A stretch of DNA of 64,000 nucleotides from Saccopteryx bilineata (lineage: Eukaryota > Chordata > Mammalia > Chiroptera > Emballonuridae). The notes under the pieces are model-generated. The model did not search any database. It saw only the letters and a list, made by a program, of their open reading frames with translations, and was not told where the DNA came from. Shown here piece after piece: positions 1 to 11,848 of this stretch (its first letter is position 1; each line of letters opens with the position of its first letter). The DNA lies in NCBI RefSeq assembly GCF_036850765.1, contig NC_089490.1:109747074-109811073 (forward strand), written 5' to 3'. The translations under genes and the position numbers were made by a program.

Positions 1-206
1 TCTTTCTTTGATTTTTTAGGTTACTGTAATACCTCTAAGTCCATTCATGTTGTCACAAATTATAAGATTTTGTTCTTTTTAATGACTGATTAATGTTTCA
101 AAATATATATAACCACTTTTTTATGCACTTGTCTATTTATTGACACTTGGGTCACTTTTATATCTTAGCTATTGTAAATAACACTGTGTGAACACAAAGG
201 AGCATA
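1..206 (-). mobile_element. Old L1 3' fragment, left part
   Basis: Antisense L1 ORF2 end and 3'UTR: phrases such as the antisense of 'small figure in a frame' motifs (acttgggtcac, ttagctattgtaaataacactg) match the usual L1 ORF2 tail. It continues at 588 after the LTR insertion. The fragment runs off the left edge of the window. Confidence 0.7.
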
Positions 207-587
207 TGTGACATCTTAGGACAAACGGTGCATGCAGGCCACCAGCCATGAAAACTGAGTACATCCAGTACATGGCTGGAGACAAAAAGATAAACAACCG
301 TTAGAAATGTAGCAGTATTTTCCACAGAATTCTATGTACCCACATCCAGGAAGCCCTACCCTAGAGAGTTAGCCAAGAATAAGGTCAGCTAATCGCACCT
401 CTCCCACCCTTGTAAACGCTGCTTGCTTGCTCAGCCTAGATAGCCACCCTATAAAAAGGAGCCATTTTAGAGGCTTGGCGCTGCAGTGTTCCCTTGCGTG
501 GGTTGCCTGCATTCCCTGCGCAGGTTTGCAATAAAACTTATAAAATTCACTTTGGGTTTGCTGTGGTCTGTCTCCTGGGATGTAACA
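207..587 (+). mobile_element. Solo endogenous retrovirus LTR
   Basis: 381 bases starting TGTGACATC and ending GATGTAACA, so the ends are TGT...ACA. It is flanked by the 5-bp duplication gcata (202-206 and 588-592). Inside are a TATA-like ctataaaaagg near 450 and an AATAAA near 530, in the order expected of U3-R. No internal retroviral genes are attached, so this is a solo LTR left by recombination. It sits within an older L1 fragment. The ERV class is not certain. Confidence 0.75.
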
Positions 588-860
588 GCATATATTCTTT
601 TAAATTAGTGTTTTGGGTTACTTTTTTGTATATACCCAAATGTGGAATTACTGGACTTTAAGGCAGTTCCATTTAAAAATGTTTGAGAACTTTCATACTG
701 TTTTCATAGAGGCTGCACCAATCTGCATTCCCACCAGTGGTGTATGAAGCTTCTCTTTTCTACACATTCTTGCCAATATTTGTTGTTTGTTGATTATTGA
801 TGATAGCTGTATTGACAAGCATGAGGTGATATCTCATTGTGGTTTTATAGTTACTCCAAT
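588..860 (-). mobile_element. Old L1 3' fragment, right part
   Basis: Continuation of the antisense L1 ORF2 end after the LTR: atatacccaaatgtggaatt, gcaccaatctgcattcccac and gaggtgatatctcattgtgg are L1 ORF2 hallmarks in antisense. It is heavily decayed, with no open frame. Confidence 0.75.
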
Positions 861-1048
861 ATACTAATTCTGTTACCCCATTAGTGGCATCTAAGTTTGC
901 TTAATAAAAATAATTATTTTACAGTTAGATTGTGACAGCTTTTTGCTTATTTTTAGAGATGCTTGAGTGTCAGTTTTTTAGTAATATTATACCTATTAAA
1001 TATTTTCTTTATACAGCCTTGACATAGGTTGCAAAATGTTTTCTAAAG
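861..1048. other. AT-rich non-coding DNA
   Basis: No gene, repeat or signal that I can support between the L1 fragment and the MER5-like element. Confidence 0.4.
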
Positions 1049-1245
1049 ACATGGATAGTAAATGTTTTTAACTTTGTGGGTCAGTCTCTGTTGAAATATA
1101 CTCAACTAAGCCATTGCAGTGCAGAAGAAAACAGAGATAATATGTAAATGAGTGGTTTAGCTGTGTTAATGGGGAACTTTATTTAGAAAACTAAATGGTA
1201 AGACAAATTTATCTCATAGGCTATAGTTTGCCAACCCTTGTCAAA
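1049..1245 (+). mobile_element. MER5-like non-autonomous hAT remnant
   Basis: The order of phrases gatagtaaatgttttt, tttgtgggtcagtctctg, actcaactaagccattgcag and atagtttgccaaccctt follows the MER5A/B consensus as I remember it. It is decayed, as expected of an ancient mammalian hAT-Charlie element. Confidence 0.7.
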
Positions 1246-1639
1246 GTGTGTAAAATAATATTATATAGGCACCCACCCTAACCTCCACATTGTCTTATCC
1301 TTTTTAAGGTCACATAAGAAGAATTGTAAATAAACTTAAAATTTCACAGTACTCAATCAGTTGTGTCTTGTAATACCAGTGTGCTTAGTATAAAAGGTGA
1401 AAATCCACAAAGAATGCTTTATAGCCAAATGTAAGATGTCCACCAATGATCTCCACTTTCAAGTTCATATACATTTGTATAATTTCCTTCCACACTGTCT
1501 CAAGGTTGATCTGTATGACCTGTGAAATACAGTGGAAATTGATAGTATACCACTTCTGACTCTAGTTCATAAATGAGTGTAGTTTTTTTTCTCTTTTCTC
1601 ACTCTCAAATCATTTGACAAGGAAAAACCTGCTATCATA

Positions 1640-1930
1640 TCATGAGTAGCCCTTTTGAAGAACGATTGACAAGGAATGGAAGTTTCTTATGAAGAACTGG
1701 CAACGAAATCAAGACCGTTCCAGCAACTATGATGAGCCTTCATTGTAAGCGAACTTTCCAGCCCTAGTCAAGCCTTCAGATAACATAGCCCCAGCTGATA
1801 TCTTGACAAAAACTTCATGAGAGAAACTGAGTCACATCCATTCTGCTAAGTTGTTCAAAGATACCTAACCCTGAGAAACTGTGTGATATAATAAATGTTT
1901 ATTCTTTTAAGCTACTCTTTGTTGGACTTA
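1640..1930 (+). mobile_element. MLT1-like (ERVL-MaLR) LTR remnant
   Basis: The phrases ccccagctgatatcttgac, cttcatgagagaaactgag, aactgtgtgatataataaatg and ttttaagctac match the 3' half of MLT1-type LTRs, including the AATAAA-like site near 1888. Ancient and degenerate. The left boundary is uncertain. Confidence 0.6.
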
Positions 1931-2807
1931 GTGGTAGACTCACTCAACAAAGGAAAGAAAAACAAAAATATATATGAAGGTGTCAACAATATCCCAAAGT
2001 TTATACTGATAGAAGTATCAAGCTTCAAAATTTGCTTTATATAATGGTTACTATTCATTTTATTTTCAGTATAATTGATTCCACTGCAGTGTCCAATTTT
2101 AGCTGAACTGATTTAAATCAATCAGCATATCTAATGGAGCAGCCACAGTAATTCACATCTAGTCTAGTCATCATCAATAAGATGGAGCGATGAGTCCTTG
2201 GTTAACTCTTACAAGAATTTGAGGAAATAATGCTTCACACAAAACAGTTTATATTATATTGTTCTTGTTATATAAATTTCAAAATCAGAAAAACTAACCT
2301 GTAGTTCATAGTAGACATGAAGAGAATGTGAGAGGTAAAGATGGTGGTAATATATGAAAAAAGAAAGAGGATGTAACTGGATGTTTGAACAAGGAAAGAT
2401 GTTAGCAGTCCTGGAAATTTTCTGTTTCTTGATATGGTTGGTAGTTGCTTGAGTTTTGAACCTGATGGTTATTTAACTTTATGTTTTTACTACTTTTTAA
2501 CATGTAAGTTATATTTTATTTAAAAGGGTGAGAAGAAAGAATGTTTGTTAATTTTTCCTATTTAAAATAGGTTTTAATGAGGCAAGTCTCTTATCTATTT
2601 CTCACTGTATACTTACTACAATTATGTATTTCTAAGTCTTATTAACTTCACACAATCTTGTTCAAACTTTAATTTTAATATAAGTACTTTTTTCATTTTT
2701 TTTTTTTTTACTTTTTCATTTCTTTCTGAAGTTGTCTCTCACTGCTCTATGACCTTGTTCTGTTCCAGTGTGGATTGGGGACAGATTTGAATATTATTTC
2801 CTTTCTT
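1931..2807. other. AT-rich non-coding DNA
   Basis: No open reading frame of note and no repeat family recognised. A short T tract near 2698-2710 is the only structure. Confidence 0.4.
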
Positions 2808-3190
2808 TTTTTGTGTGTGTGACAGAGACAGAGAGAAAGACAGAGAGAGGAACAGATAGGTACAGACGGACAAGAAGGGAGAAAGGTGAGAAGCATCAAT
2901 TTTTCGTTGTGGCTCCTTAGTCTCCTTTGTTGTTCATTGATTGCTTTCTCATATATACCTTGATGGGGGGTCAGAGGGGGGCTGCAGCAGAGTGAGTGAC
3001 CCCTTGCTCAAGCCAGTGACCTTGAGTTCAAGCCAGAGACCATGGGGTCACATCTATGATACCACGCTCAAGCCAGTGACCCTGCACTCAAGCTGGTGAG
3101 CCCGCATTCAAGCTGCTACCTTGAGGTTTTGAACCTAGGTCCTCTGTGTCAGTTTAATGTTCTATCCACTGTAGTATCACCTGGTCAGGC
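2808..3190 (-). mobile_element. tRNA-derived SINE (VES-like, long form), antisense
   Basis: Reads in antisense: GA-rich tail, gagaagcatcaa, gttgttcattgattgctttc, then repeats of 'ctcaagccagtgacc', then the tRNA-like head ending cacctggtcaggc at 3190. The body carries several copies of a 15- to 30-base caagccagtgacc unit. The poly-A end (as T) is replaced by TG-rich sequence near 2810. Confidence 0.75.
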
Positions 3191-4705
3191 TTTACTTCCT
3201 CTCTAATGATGCAAAAATTTTAATAGCAAGAGGGGGTCTGTGTGATTGTCAGAATCCTAGTGTATTTCATTTCCAAAGAAGAGATGAATCAGTATTTTCT
3301 CAAGCCAAGAATTACAGAGCTATCTTTGAGGGATATTGGAAAACACCTCAAAATTAAGCTGAACACTTTTTAACTTGATTGCCATTGATTAGACTTTTGA
3401 AAAATTGTCTGGTTACATCTTTTATTCTAAAATACTTACTATAAAACTGACATATGCATTAAGAAATTATATGAATAGTGTAAAATTACAGCTTTTAGAA
3501 AAAGTATAAAACATTAGTAAATTTATAATAAATAAAAATAGATCATTATTAAACATTATAGACATCCATGCTTTTGTGAAAATGAAATGGTGTAAGTCAT
3601 AAATAAAATATATGTATTTAATATTCTTATCATTTGATATATCATTTAAATAAACTCGATAGGTTCATGTTTAGAATTTCAGTTATTAGAGAGAAAATAG
3701 GCAATCATAATTCTAACACCTGGCTTCATTCAATACACAATAAAATTTAATTCTTTTCCTTCAATTTATTCAACACAGAAACTTCTTGAATCATAATAAT
3801 TTTAACTCATCTCTATTATTTGGTTTACATTAATTAGATTTTTTTATGTCTCTGATATAATACATGCAACCATATTAGAGGTATGAAAATAAAAATTAGT
3901 TCATCCTTTCAAGAAGGAAGTTCTTACTATAGCTGCATTCAGAACCTGTACTGACTGAGTGTATGAACTACAGGACATACCCATAATTCATCACTGAATT
4001 CATATGTCATAAGATGGCATTTCTAATTCCTTAGGAATGATGTATGGTTTAAAATATTGAAATTCTAAAAAATATATTTAAGTTCTGACCCATCTTAAGA
4101 TCAGTGCAGTTTGGTGGTGATTTATACTGCATAACAAAATGTGAAAAAATAATAATGGAGAAAAGATGAGTGAGTGAGAGAGAGAGAGACAAAGAGAGAC
4201 AGAGAGAGAGTGACAGATGAGCCTTGTGATTATTCTCTTACTTTAATTTTGGAGCACAAGGATAAATGGTGGAGTTGATGGCATACATTCACTTTATTTG
4301 AAATGCAAAATGCCCAGGGTTGCAGAGGCAAAAATAAATTAACAAATCTTATGTCATTGGGGCTTCAAGGAAAGAAACTCATTTCCTGTGTTTGGCTCTG
4401 TTCCCAAGCAGGGCTTTAGGAAGGCTCTACATCTTTGTACTGGGTCAGACACTCAGCAACTGATTCTGGGAGGATGGCTCTGCTTTTTCCTATAATTTAA
4501 ATGTCTTGTAGTTTAACTGCCTCTCTTTATTTTTTTTTAGTTCAATATAAGATCTGAACAAGCAATTTGCATTTCATAAAATTGCAATACAAATAAGGTT
4601 TCAGACTGTAAAATTTGAGACAAGAAAACAAAGGAAACAATAATAATTTATCTCTTCCTAGATTACCCCAGTAGGCTCAATGCATAAAAGTGTTCTGTTT
4701 CTTTA
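3191..4705. other. AT-rich non-coding DNA with a GA microsatellite
   Basis: No gene seen. A GA-rich simple repeat lies at about 4168-4212. The rest is unique-looking AT-rich sequence. Confidence 0.45.
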
Positions 4706-5066
4706 TAACTTAAAATTTGAATTTATTGTGTTGACATGGCTTCAAGTGTCCCACTCAATATAACATCCTCTACACACCACGTTCTGCCCTCATGTGCCCC
4801 ATACAAAGAATCTTCCCACCCTTATTTCTCCCCCTTTGCTACCCCTCCCCCTACCTCCACCCACTTTTTCCTTCTGGCTATTGTTACCCTGCTTTCTATA
4901 TATATGTGTTGTCTCTCTATATGTATATATATGATTTTGGCTAATCCTTTCACCTTGTTTGAAAAGGTATTCTTGTGCTACACAAATTTCAACTTCTGTT
5001 CACTTGTAACATGGTATGTTGTGTACACTCCCTTCCCCCATCATACCATCTCTATTTCATTAGCCT
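4706..5066 (-). mobile_element. L1 3'UTR fragment, antisense
   Basis: Begins with tttgaatttattgtgttgac, the antisense of a typical L1 3' terminus, followed by C/T-rich sequence like the L1 3'UTR pyrimidine tract. The open frame of 127 codons across it (4736-5119) has repeat-derived composition and no protein similarity I recognise. Confidence 0.5.
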
Positions 5067-5898
5067 GTAGAGTGCAGGGAATGGGAAAAGTGATTAAATC
5101 AAAACCATTATATTTGTAAGAAACAGATTATTTAATAGCTTTCTAAAAAAAAATTCAGTACTTATATGACTAAACAGAAATTCTTACATTCTATCAAATC
5201 ATCCTCATTACCACTAGAAGGCAGTGAAACACACCAAAATGTATTTTATTTCATTGTAACAAATATTACATAAATAAATTTTAAACTACTCATATTGGAA
5301 ATAATTAAATTTCTTTCTCAACTTAAAATAAAAAGAAAAAATATTTAAAAATATTTCTAATTTTATTAGATTATTGAACTACTTGCTTTGAAACCATGTT
5401 CACATAGTAATTGCTTTCATATTTGCCTCGAAGAAATATAATCCATTCCCTGGTCACTTTTGTTCAACATCTTTTATTTTTTCTCTTGAGTGTTTTTGCA
5501 AATGCTTCTCAGAAAGGAGTCATTTACTTATCTTTTATTTTCTGATCAATCTAAAAAACATGTTCCTTAAATATGTGTCATTTATTATAAAACTCACTTT
5601 TATGATAATGTTGCATATGTAGCTTAAGAGACCTGAATTGATAACCTTATTTTGCATCTAATTTTGTATTTTTAACACCGAAAATACAATTAAGGCACAC
5701 ACAACTTGATTTCATCATTTTACCTTGTTATGGGCCAATGCAGAATAAGAGAACACTTCCATTTATATCATGAGGTGTAAGAATAATGTGATCATAAAAT
5801 CAAAACCATTTTTACTCTTGAATAAAGTGAGATATAAGAGGAATGAAATTAAGTTATATGATAATAGATGAAAAATATAAAAATCATATCTCAAAAGG
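5067..5898. other. AT-rich non-coding DNA
   Basis: Nothing recognised: short A/T tracts and no open frame. Confidence 0.4.
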
Positions 5899-5906
5899 TT
5901 TAAAGT

Positions 5907-6176
5907 TGGCCCTGACCGGTTTGCTCAGTGGATAGAGTGAAGGCCTAGTGTGCAGATGTCCTGGCTTTAATCCCTGGTCAGGACTCACATGAGAAGCAAC
6001 CAACCATCTTCTTCTTTCTCATTTCTTCTCTTTCATTCCTCCCTCTTCCCTTCCTGCAGCCAGTGGCTTGGTTGGTCTGAGCATAAGGTGCAAATGGGGT
6101 CTGCCAGGTGGATCCTGATTGGAGCACATACAGGAGTCTGTCTCTCTATCTTCCCTCCTCTCACTTAAAAAACACA
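5907..6176 (+). mobile_element. Older Rhin-type SINE, sense
   Basis: Starts ggccctgaccggtttgctca (tRNA-like A box), B-box-like region about 5967-5990, body with ggtggatcctgattggagca and tail tctgtctctcta. The 8-bp duplication tttaaagt flanks it (5899-5906 and 6177-6184). It is more diverged and shorter than the other copies here. Confidence 0.75.
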
Positions 6177-6184
6177 TTTAAAGT

Positions 6185-6582
6185 CTAAAATAAATAATAA
6201 ATTATGCTTTTTGGAGATTTATTTATTTATTTATTTTTGTGCACAATGGTCTATTTTTGTCAAAGGAAAACATGCATGTGTTTTAAAAATCCATAATACA
6301 GAATGACTTATTTTTAAATTCAACAATTCTTTTTCTTACTTGTCTTTACTCAGATTGCCTCCATAGGGTAATTGATTCTCATTATGTGTTTTCTACTTTT
6401 ATCAGTTTTCTCTGGAAAAGTATACAGGAGTATTTTATAATTCTTCAGCTGATGATGAATCTTGGACTTCTTTTGTCTAACCAAGTCAAAGTTAAGAAAG
6501 TTTTTTCTACCTAACCACAAGGTTGTAGCCTGTTCTTTAATTTACTAATTATTACTATTAATTTATTCCTGAGGGCTTATAA
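6185..6582. other. Non-coding DNA left of the hAT element
   Basis: Contains a short ttta repeat near 6220-6235; nothing else supported. Confidence 0.35.
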
Positions 6583-9058
6583 AAGGGATCAGGAACCTTT
6601 TTTGGCTGAGAGAGCCGGGAACGCCACATATTTTAAAATGTAATTCCGTGAGAGCCATATATGTTTAACATAAATACAAGTAAATGTGTGCATTTTATGT
6701 AAGACCAATACTTTTAAAGTACAATAAGTCTCTGAATTCTTTTTAATAACGTTGTTATGCTGTTTCTAACCAATGATAAATAAAGTACTTCTTATCATTA
6801 ATGTGACTTCTGGTGCTGCATGGTTTTGCTGATGGCTTTGTAATCTGGTTGATACGTGGTGAGGTTAAACTTCATGCAGGCGTTGAGACTTCCATTCGTT
6901 AAACATGATCATAGGTTGGTCTTAACGTTCTTTAGATGTGAGAAAGACTGCTCATATGCATTTGTAGAGCCAAACATCGTCAGTACAGTAGTACTCACAT
7001 GCTGCAGTATGTGGTATGTTACGGGAAGAGCATTCCAAGTTTTGACAATCAGCTGGTCCGTGGGTTGAAGTTTTTCATTTCTCCCCACTTGTGTTTGCTC
7101 ACCAACTCTGCTTGCTGTCGTGCAAGTCTTTCCAAATCTTCATTCAGTGAAGATTTACCCACATGTCTTGAACTTATTCATCCACATGTCTGAGGCCTTC
7201 AGGTCAGGAGCTTGTAGCTCAAAATCTCTGATGGAGACACCGGGATGTAACTCAGGTCAGCGCTGTCCACTGCACACTCGTGTGGATGGGTGATAAACTT
7301 AAAAAGATGAGTGCGCTCATGAAATTCTCCAAAGTATGCTTTGAATGACTGCAGATTAGATGTGAAGCCCGCTAGCTGCTGGAGATCAAGATGTTGAGCA
7401 GGGTCACTTGCTATGCATGCATCTTTAAACTCTCCCAGTTTTTCAAAGTGTAGTAAACGACCTGTTTCAATGTTGGTGATGAAGAGTTTCAGCTTGTTTT
7501 CAAATGCAAACACTGCTTGTTGAAGGGATAAGACTGTATTTCCAATGCCTTGCATTTTCACATTGAGCTGGTTTAGATGTTCAGTCATGTCCACGAGATA
7601 GTAGAACTTCAGGGGCCACTCACTGTTAGCTAATGCAGGATGCTTGACGTTTTTCATTTCAAGAAAAGTCTGGATTCGCTCAGACAAGCCACAATATGGC
7701 TGAACATCTTCCCTCTTGACAACCAACATACATTGCTGTGCAGAAGCAAACCAGGATAATTATTCCCAACTTCATCCAGCAGTGTTTTAAACTGGCGATC
7801 ATTTAAAGCTCGGGCCACAAGAAAGTTAACCACCTGAGTGACCAGTGACATCACCTCACCAAGCTGCTCACCACACATCTGAGCACAAAGCATCTCTTGA
7901 TGTAGGATGCAGTGAAAACTTAGAATGGGTCTCTTTTCATGTTCACGAAGAAGTGCTACGAATCCTCTGTTTTTCTCCACCACGCACGGAGCACATCAGT
8001 ACACACCAAAATGAGTTTATCCATTGGCAGATTCTTTTCTTTAGCAAACTCAGTGAAAGACTTGAATAAATCCTCCCCTCTTGTTTTCTCTTTCATAGGC
8101 AAAACAGCAAGACTTTCCTTGTGTAGTGCGTCACTGACAGCATACCTTGCAATCACGCTGAACTGGGATAAATGGCTTACGTCTGTTGACTCATCCAAAG
8201 TGAGAGAAAAGAATGGTGCTGCATTTATGTCCTTCACTAGTGTTGCCTCAATTTGATTTGCCATCATGATGGCACAATCATGAATAGTTCTTGCTGACAG
8301 AGGCATGTCTTTTATTCATTTGATTATCTTGTCTTTATCCGAAAAGTCATCAGAAAGTTCACTGGCAACATCAAGCATGAATGTTTTGGCATACTCCCCA
8401 CCTGTGAATGGCTGTTTTTTTCTCACAATTGCTAAAGCACCAGCAAAGCTAGCCGAATTCCAGTCACCTTGTCGGGTCCAAACACAGAGTTGCTGCTGAT
8501 TAGCTTGCACTCTGCACAGTAGCTCTTGACATGCTTTCTTCCTGCTGTCCCCCTCTGAATATTTTGATGCAAACGCAGTATGGTGTGTATCAAAGTGCCG
8601 TTTTATATTTGACCGTTTCATCGATGCAATTTTATCATTGCATATTAGACACACTGCAAAACCTGCTCTTTCCACAAAGGTGAATTCCTGTGTCCATTCC
8701 TGCTGAAAAGTACGATATTCATCATCTTTTTTTCTTTTAGCCATCTTCTTCGTCAAAAGGGTTTCTGAAATTAGCTAGCTGACTACTCGATTAAAGGGAG
8801 GGAAGTTTACTTCCTGACCTCACAACAACCTGTATACATTATGCATTATCCAATAAAAATTTGGTGTTGTCCTGGAGGACAGCTATGATTGGCTCTAGCC
8901 ACTTGCAACCATGAACATGAGCGGTAGGAAATGAATGGATTGTAATACATGAGAATGTTTTAATGTTATTATTATTTTTATTAAAGATCTGTCTGCAAGC
9001 CAGATATAGCCATCTAAAGAGCCACATCTGGTTCACGAGTTATAGGTTCCTGATCCTG
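6583..9058 (-). mobile_element. hAT-superfamily DNA transposon, complete but inactive
   Basis: About 2.48 kb. The ends are related inverted repeats: gatcaggaacc near 6587-6597 against ggttcctgatcc at 9045-9056. An imperfect 8-bp duplication flanks it (gcttataa at 6575-6582, gcttacac at 9059-9066, with one base of uncertainty). The interior is a transposase gene on the minus strand. Subterminal sequence 'gagagccatat' / 'gagccacatctggttc' recurs at both ends, as in mammalian hAT families related to GTF2IRD2-type domesticated transposases. Confidence 0.85.
6850..8756 (-). pseudogene. hAT transposase, broken into several frames
   Basis: Read on the minus strand, the gene starts near 8756-8741 (two candidate Mets). 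8316-8756 gives the BED-type zinc finger (C-L-I-C followed by H-F-D-T-H-H). 7956-8306 gives the LDESTDVSH motif holding the first acidic catalytic position. 7654-7983 includes a SFHCILHQE motif. 7199-7729 gives the helical insertion region. Remnants of the C-terminal hATC dimerisation region (E-Q-S-F-S-H-L-K) can be read at about 6850-7060. Frameshifts near 8306, 7970 and 7700, and stops below 7200, inactivate it. The protein type is that of the Charlie8/GTF2IRD2 branch as I recall it. Confidence 0.85.
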
Positions 9059-9066
9059 GCTTACAC

Positions 9067-9457
9067 GGATTATTGAATAGTGCAAGTAACAGTGTTATCA
9101 GACGGTGTTAAATAGGAAGAATGCATCACTTTCTAACAGAAGTTATATTCAGGTAATGACAAAAATGGCTAGAATATGACTTGAGAGAAGAAAGTGCACA
9201 ATACTCTCACACTCAGCATGAGGTTTTTTTAGATATTTACTCACTTCCCGTTATGATTTAAGATATTGAAGAAAGGATATGCTGAGTTGAGTGTTACCTG
9301 AATGTCACCCAGAGCATCCTCTCCCCTCACAGCATGTTTTTATTCCTGTCAGTGGCACCTGTCCTGCTGCTCTGACCTCTCCTTTTGATGTTTCACCCTC
9401 CTCTACCATTAACTTACTTTCTCTTCCCCCATTTCAGGGGAGTTTTCTTTTAGTCTT
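9067..9457. other. Non-coding DNA between hAT and L1
   Basis: No feature supported, apart from the C/T-rich stretch at 9300-9440 that runs up to the L1 insertion site. Confidence 0.35.
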
Positions 9458-9472
9458 AAGAAAAGGAAACCC

Positions 9473-11848
9473 GAGTGACGTCACGGAAATCGCGCCGTGA
9501 GAAGCGCGTCTGACAGCTCTCCCCTAAATCACAACAAATTTATCAACTAGAAACAGAAAAATTTATCCTCGGAGCATTCCGGAGTTCCACACAAACTGAA
9601 AGCAAAAGGACTGTTATCACTTGAATCTGAGAGACGAGGGTGTGGAGGAAGCTACCGCAGCGACGCTCATTCAAGCCGACAGGGAGTGCGCCCGCGGTGA
9701 GTCAGCCCATATACTTGGGAACCGCAAGCCGCCGCGAGCGGCCGACCGCGAGCCGCCGCGAGCCCGCGAGCCGCCGCGAGCCCCCGCGAACCGCCACCGC
9801 GAGCGGCCGCGCACGCCCAGTCCGGTTGAGCACTGCTGACGTTCCCAGCGGCCCGCACACTGCGAGTGGGGGTCACCGGCCACCGGTGCCCGGAGCGCCC
9901 CATTCGCGCGCGCGTGCCTTGGGCATTCCACGCGCCCAGGGCGCCCTACTGGCCCGCACACCCAGGGGGCTCCATTATCCTGCGCCTGGTGCGGTCCAGC
10001 CGCCAGCGGCGGGGCGATCGGGAGAGGCTTGGGAGATTCTCTCCGTGGGCGGGGCACCTCACCCAGCCATTCAAGCTAACAATCAAGCGTTGGGGGAGGG
10101 GTGCGCGCAGGCAGCCTAAAATACCTTCGGAAACACAGCTGCGACCCAATCACTGAAATTAGCTTAACCCATGAAATCTGTGCACCCTCGGTTCTAATTG
10201 ATAAGATCTCTCTCAGTTCAGCGACCCAAGACAAGAGGCATGATATTTTTTAGTGCCTCTCGCTAAAGGGGCGGGGGCAACTTCTGATTGATAGAGCCTC
10301 CATATTCAGGGATAAACGCTAACAAGAAGGACTTGGCAGATAATAAGGTCTATACTACACTAGTCGTAAGCAGAGACTAGTGCCTCTTCTTCCCTGCAAA
10401 AACAGGCTACAAAGTGTGGAAAGCCTGGGTTGAGAGGTCCAACTAAATGATAGGCGCTGAACAGTCACCTTGACAACAATTGACTCCCACCCCCGCCTGA
10501 TTACACTGGAGGCCCTGACTCTCAGAGCCTTTCCCAAAGCCTTGCACTGAGTGGGGATAGAGTGGGGATTTCCCAGCTCTTTGAGCCTCTTACTCCCCAG
10601 GCAGAAGCAGTTGCAGCCTTATAGCTGGATCACCAGGCTGCTAATTCAGAAAGGGGGGACTAGGAGAGAGAATCCAGGAAAGCAAACTCTCTCATCGTTG
10701 GACCCAGCAAACGCCAACAAGCCTTTACTTCCAGCAAGACTAAAGCCAATTATATGACATTGCCATAGAATCCCATCAACTGCAAATCCCTAACTAAGAG
10801 TGACACAGGGGCAGAGCCTGGGGTACAGAGTCATCGACTAGGAAGAGGGAGAGAAAAGAAAAAGGAAGAAGTTAACCTCTCAAAATCAAGAAAAACCCAC
10901 AGACTTTACAACTTGATCCACTAATTTTTTTTTTTTTTGTTGTTGTTGTTGCTTGTTTCTTCTATCTTTTTGCCTTTATTTCCTCCACCTCGGTCCTTCT
11001 ATTCTCTGCCCATCTCATGCTTCCCCTTTCTTGAACTACACTACCCATGAGTGTTGCATTTTATTTTTCTTCTTCATCCTCACCCTCCTTTAAGGTTATA
11101 CTCCAAAACACTTAACTCTCACTCTCTCCTCTTTTGTTTTGTTTTTTTTGTCTTGCTTTATTTTGTTTTTTTCTCCTCCTATTTTATTTCTTCCTTCGTT
11201 TTTCTCTTTTTCTTATTTTTTCCTTTCTACTCGTTTTTTCTTTTCTCATTTTACTTTCCTCCCATATAATCCTCAATCACGAACAAATTAGTTAATTTGG
11301 GACTCAAGGCTTTTTTTGGTTTTATTTCTCTTTTTTGCTTTTGTTTTTATTTTTTTTTCTCTTGTTTGTTTATTTTTGTGGCATTTTGGGTCCTCCCAAC
11401 CCAAGGTCTCCATTGTATTTAGTCTTCGCTCCACTTAATACAACAGATTTTTACTTATTATTTTTATTTTTTCTTCTTTATTATTCTTTTTTGGTCCTTT
11501 TTTCTGATTCCCTCTTATCCCTCTCATTATATCTCCTAGTTGACCATCACTTACAAGCAAATCATCTTATGCTTGTCTAAGATTTTCTTCCTTTTTTTTT
11601 TTTTTTTTGCATTTAGTAGGTCCCTACTCCCTTTTTTTGCCCCTTGAACTCTTCACCCCAAATCAGGCCTTCCATTATAGGCACGATATTTCCCTCAGGA
11701 GGGTAGAGGAGGGAAAGAGAAGAGAGAAAAAAGGGGGAAATAATAAATTATTACTGTTTTTTTTTTGTGTGGTGTTTTACCCTTTTTTTTTTTTTTCTTT
11801 TTACTCTTTATTAATTCTAATTAGTGCTATCAATAAGACCACCCTCAG
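9473..11848 (+). promoter_or_regulatory. L1 5'UTR with CpG-rich promoter region
   Basis: About 2.4 kb. The first 600 bases are very CpG-rich, starting with a CRE-like tgacgtca near 9476-9483 and including short repeats of a gcgagccgcc unit at about 9725-9815. The last 900 bases (10925-11830) are a strongly pyrimidine-rich, T-run-rich tract. No host gene is expected here: the open frames across it are composition artefacts. In L1 this region drives RNA polymerase II transcription of the element. Confidence 0.85.

Noticed and set aside
4736..5119. 127-codon frame that could be a small gene
   Set aside because: It overlaps an antisense L1 3'UTR and has low-complexity composition with no start context or splice evidence.
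9621..10156. Overlapping Arg/Pro-rich open frames on both strands
   Set aside because: GC-rich L1 promoter sequence gives open frames on all strands; no gene evidence.
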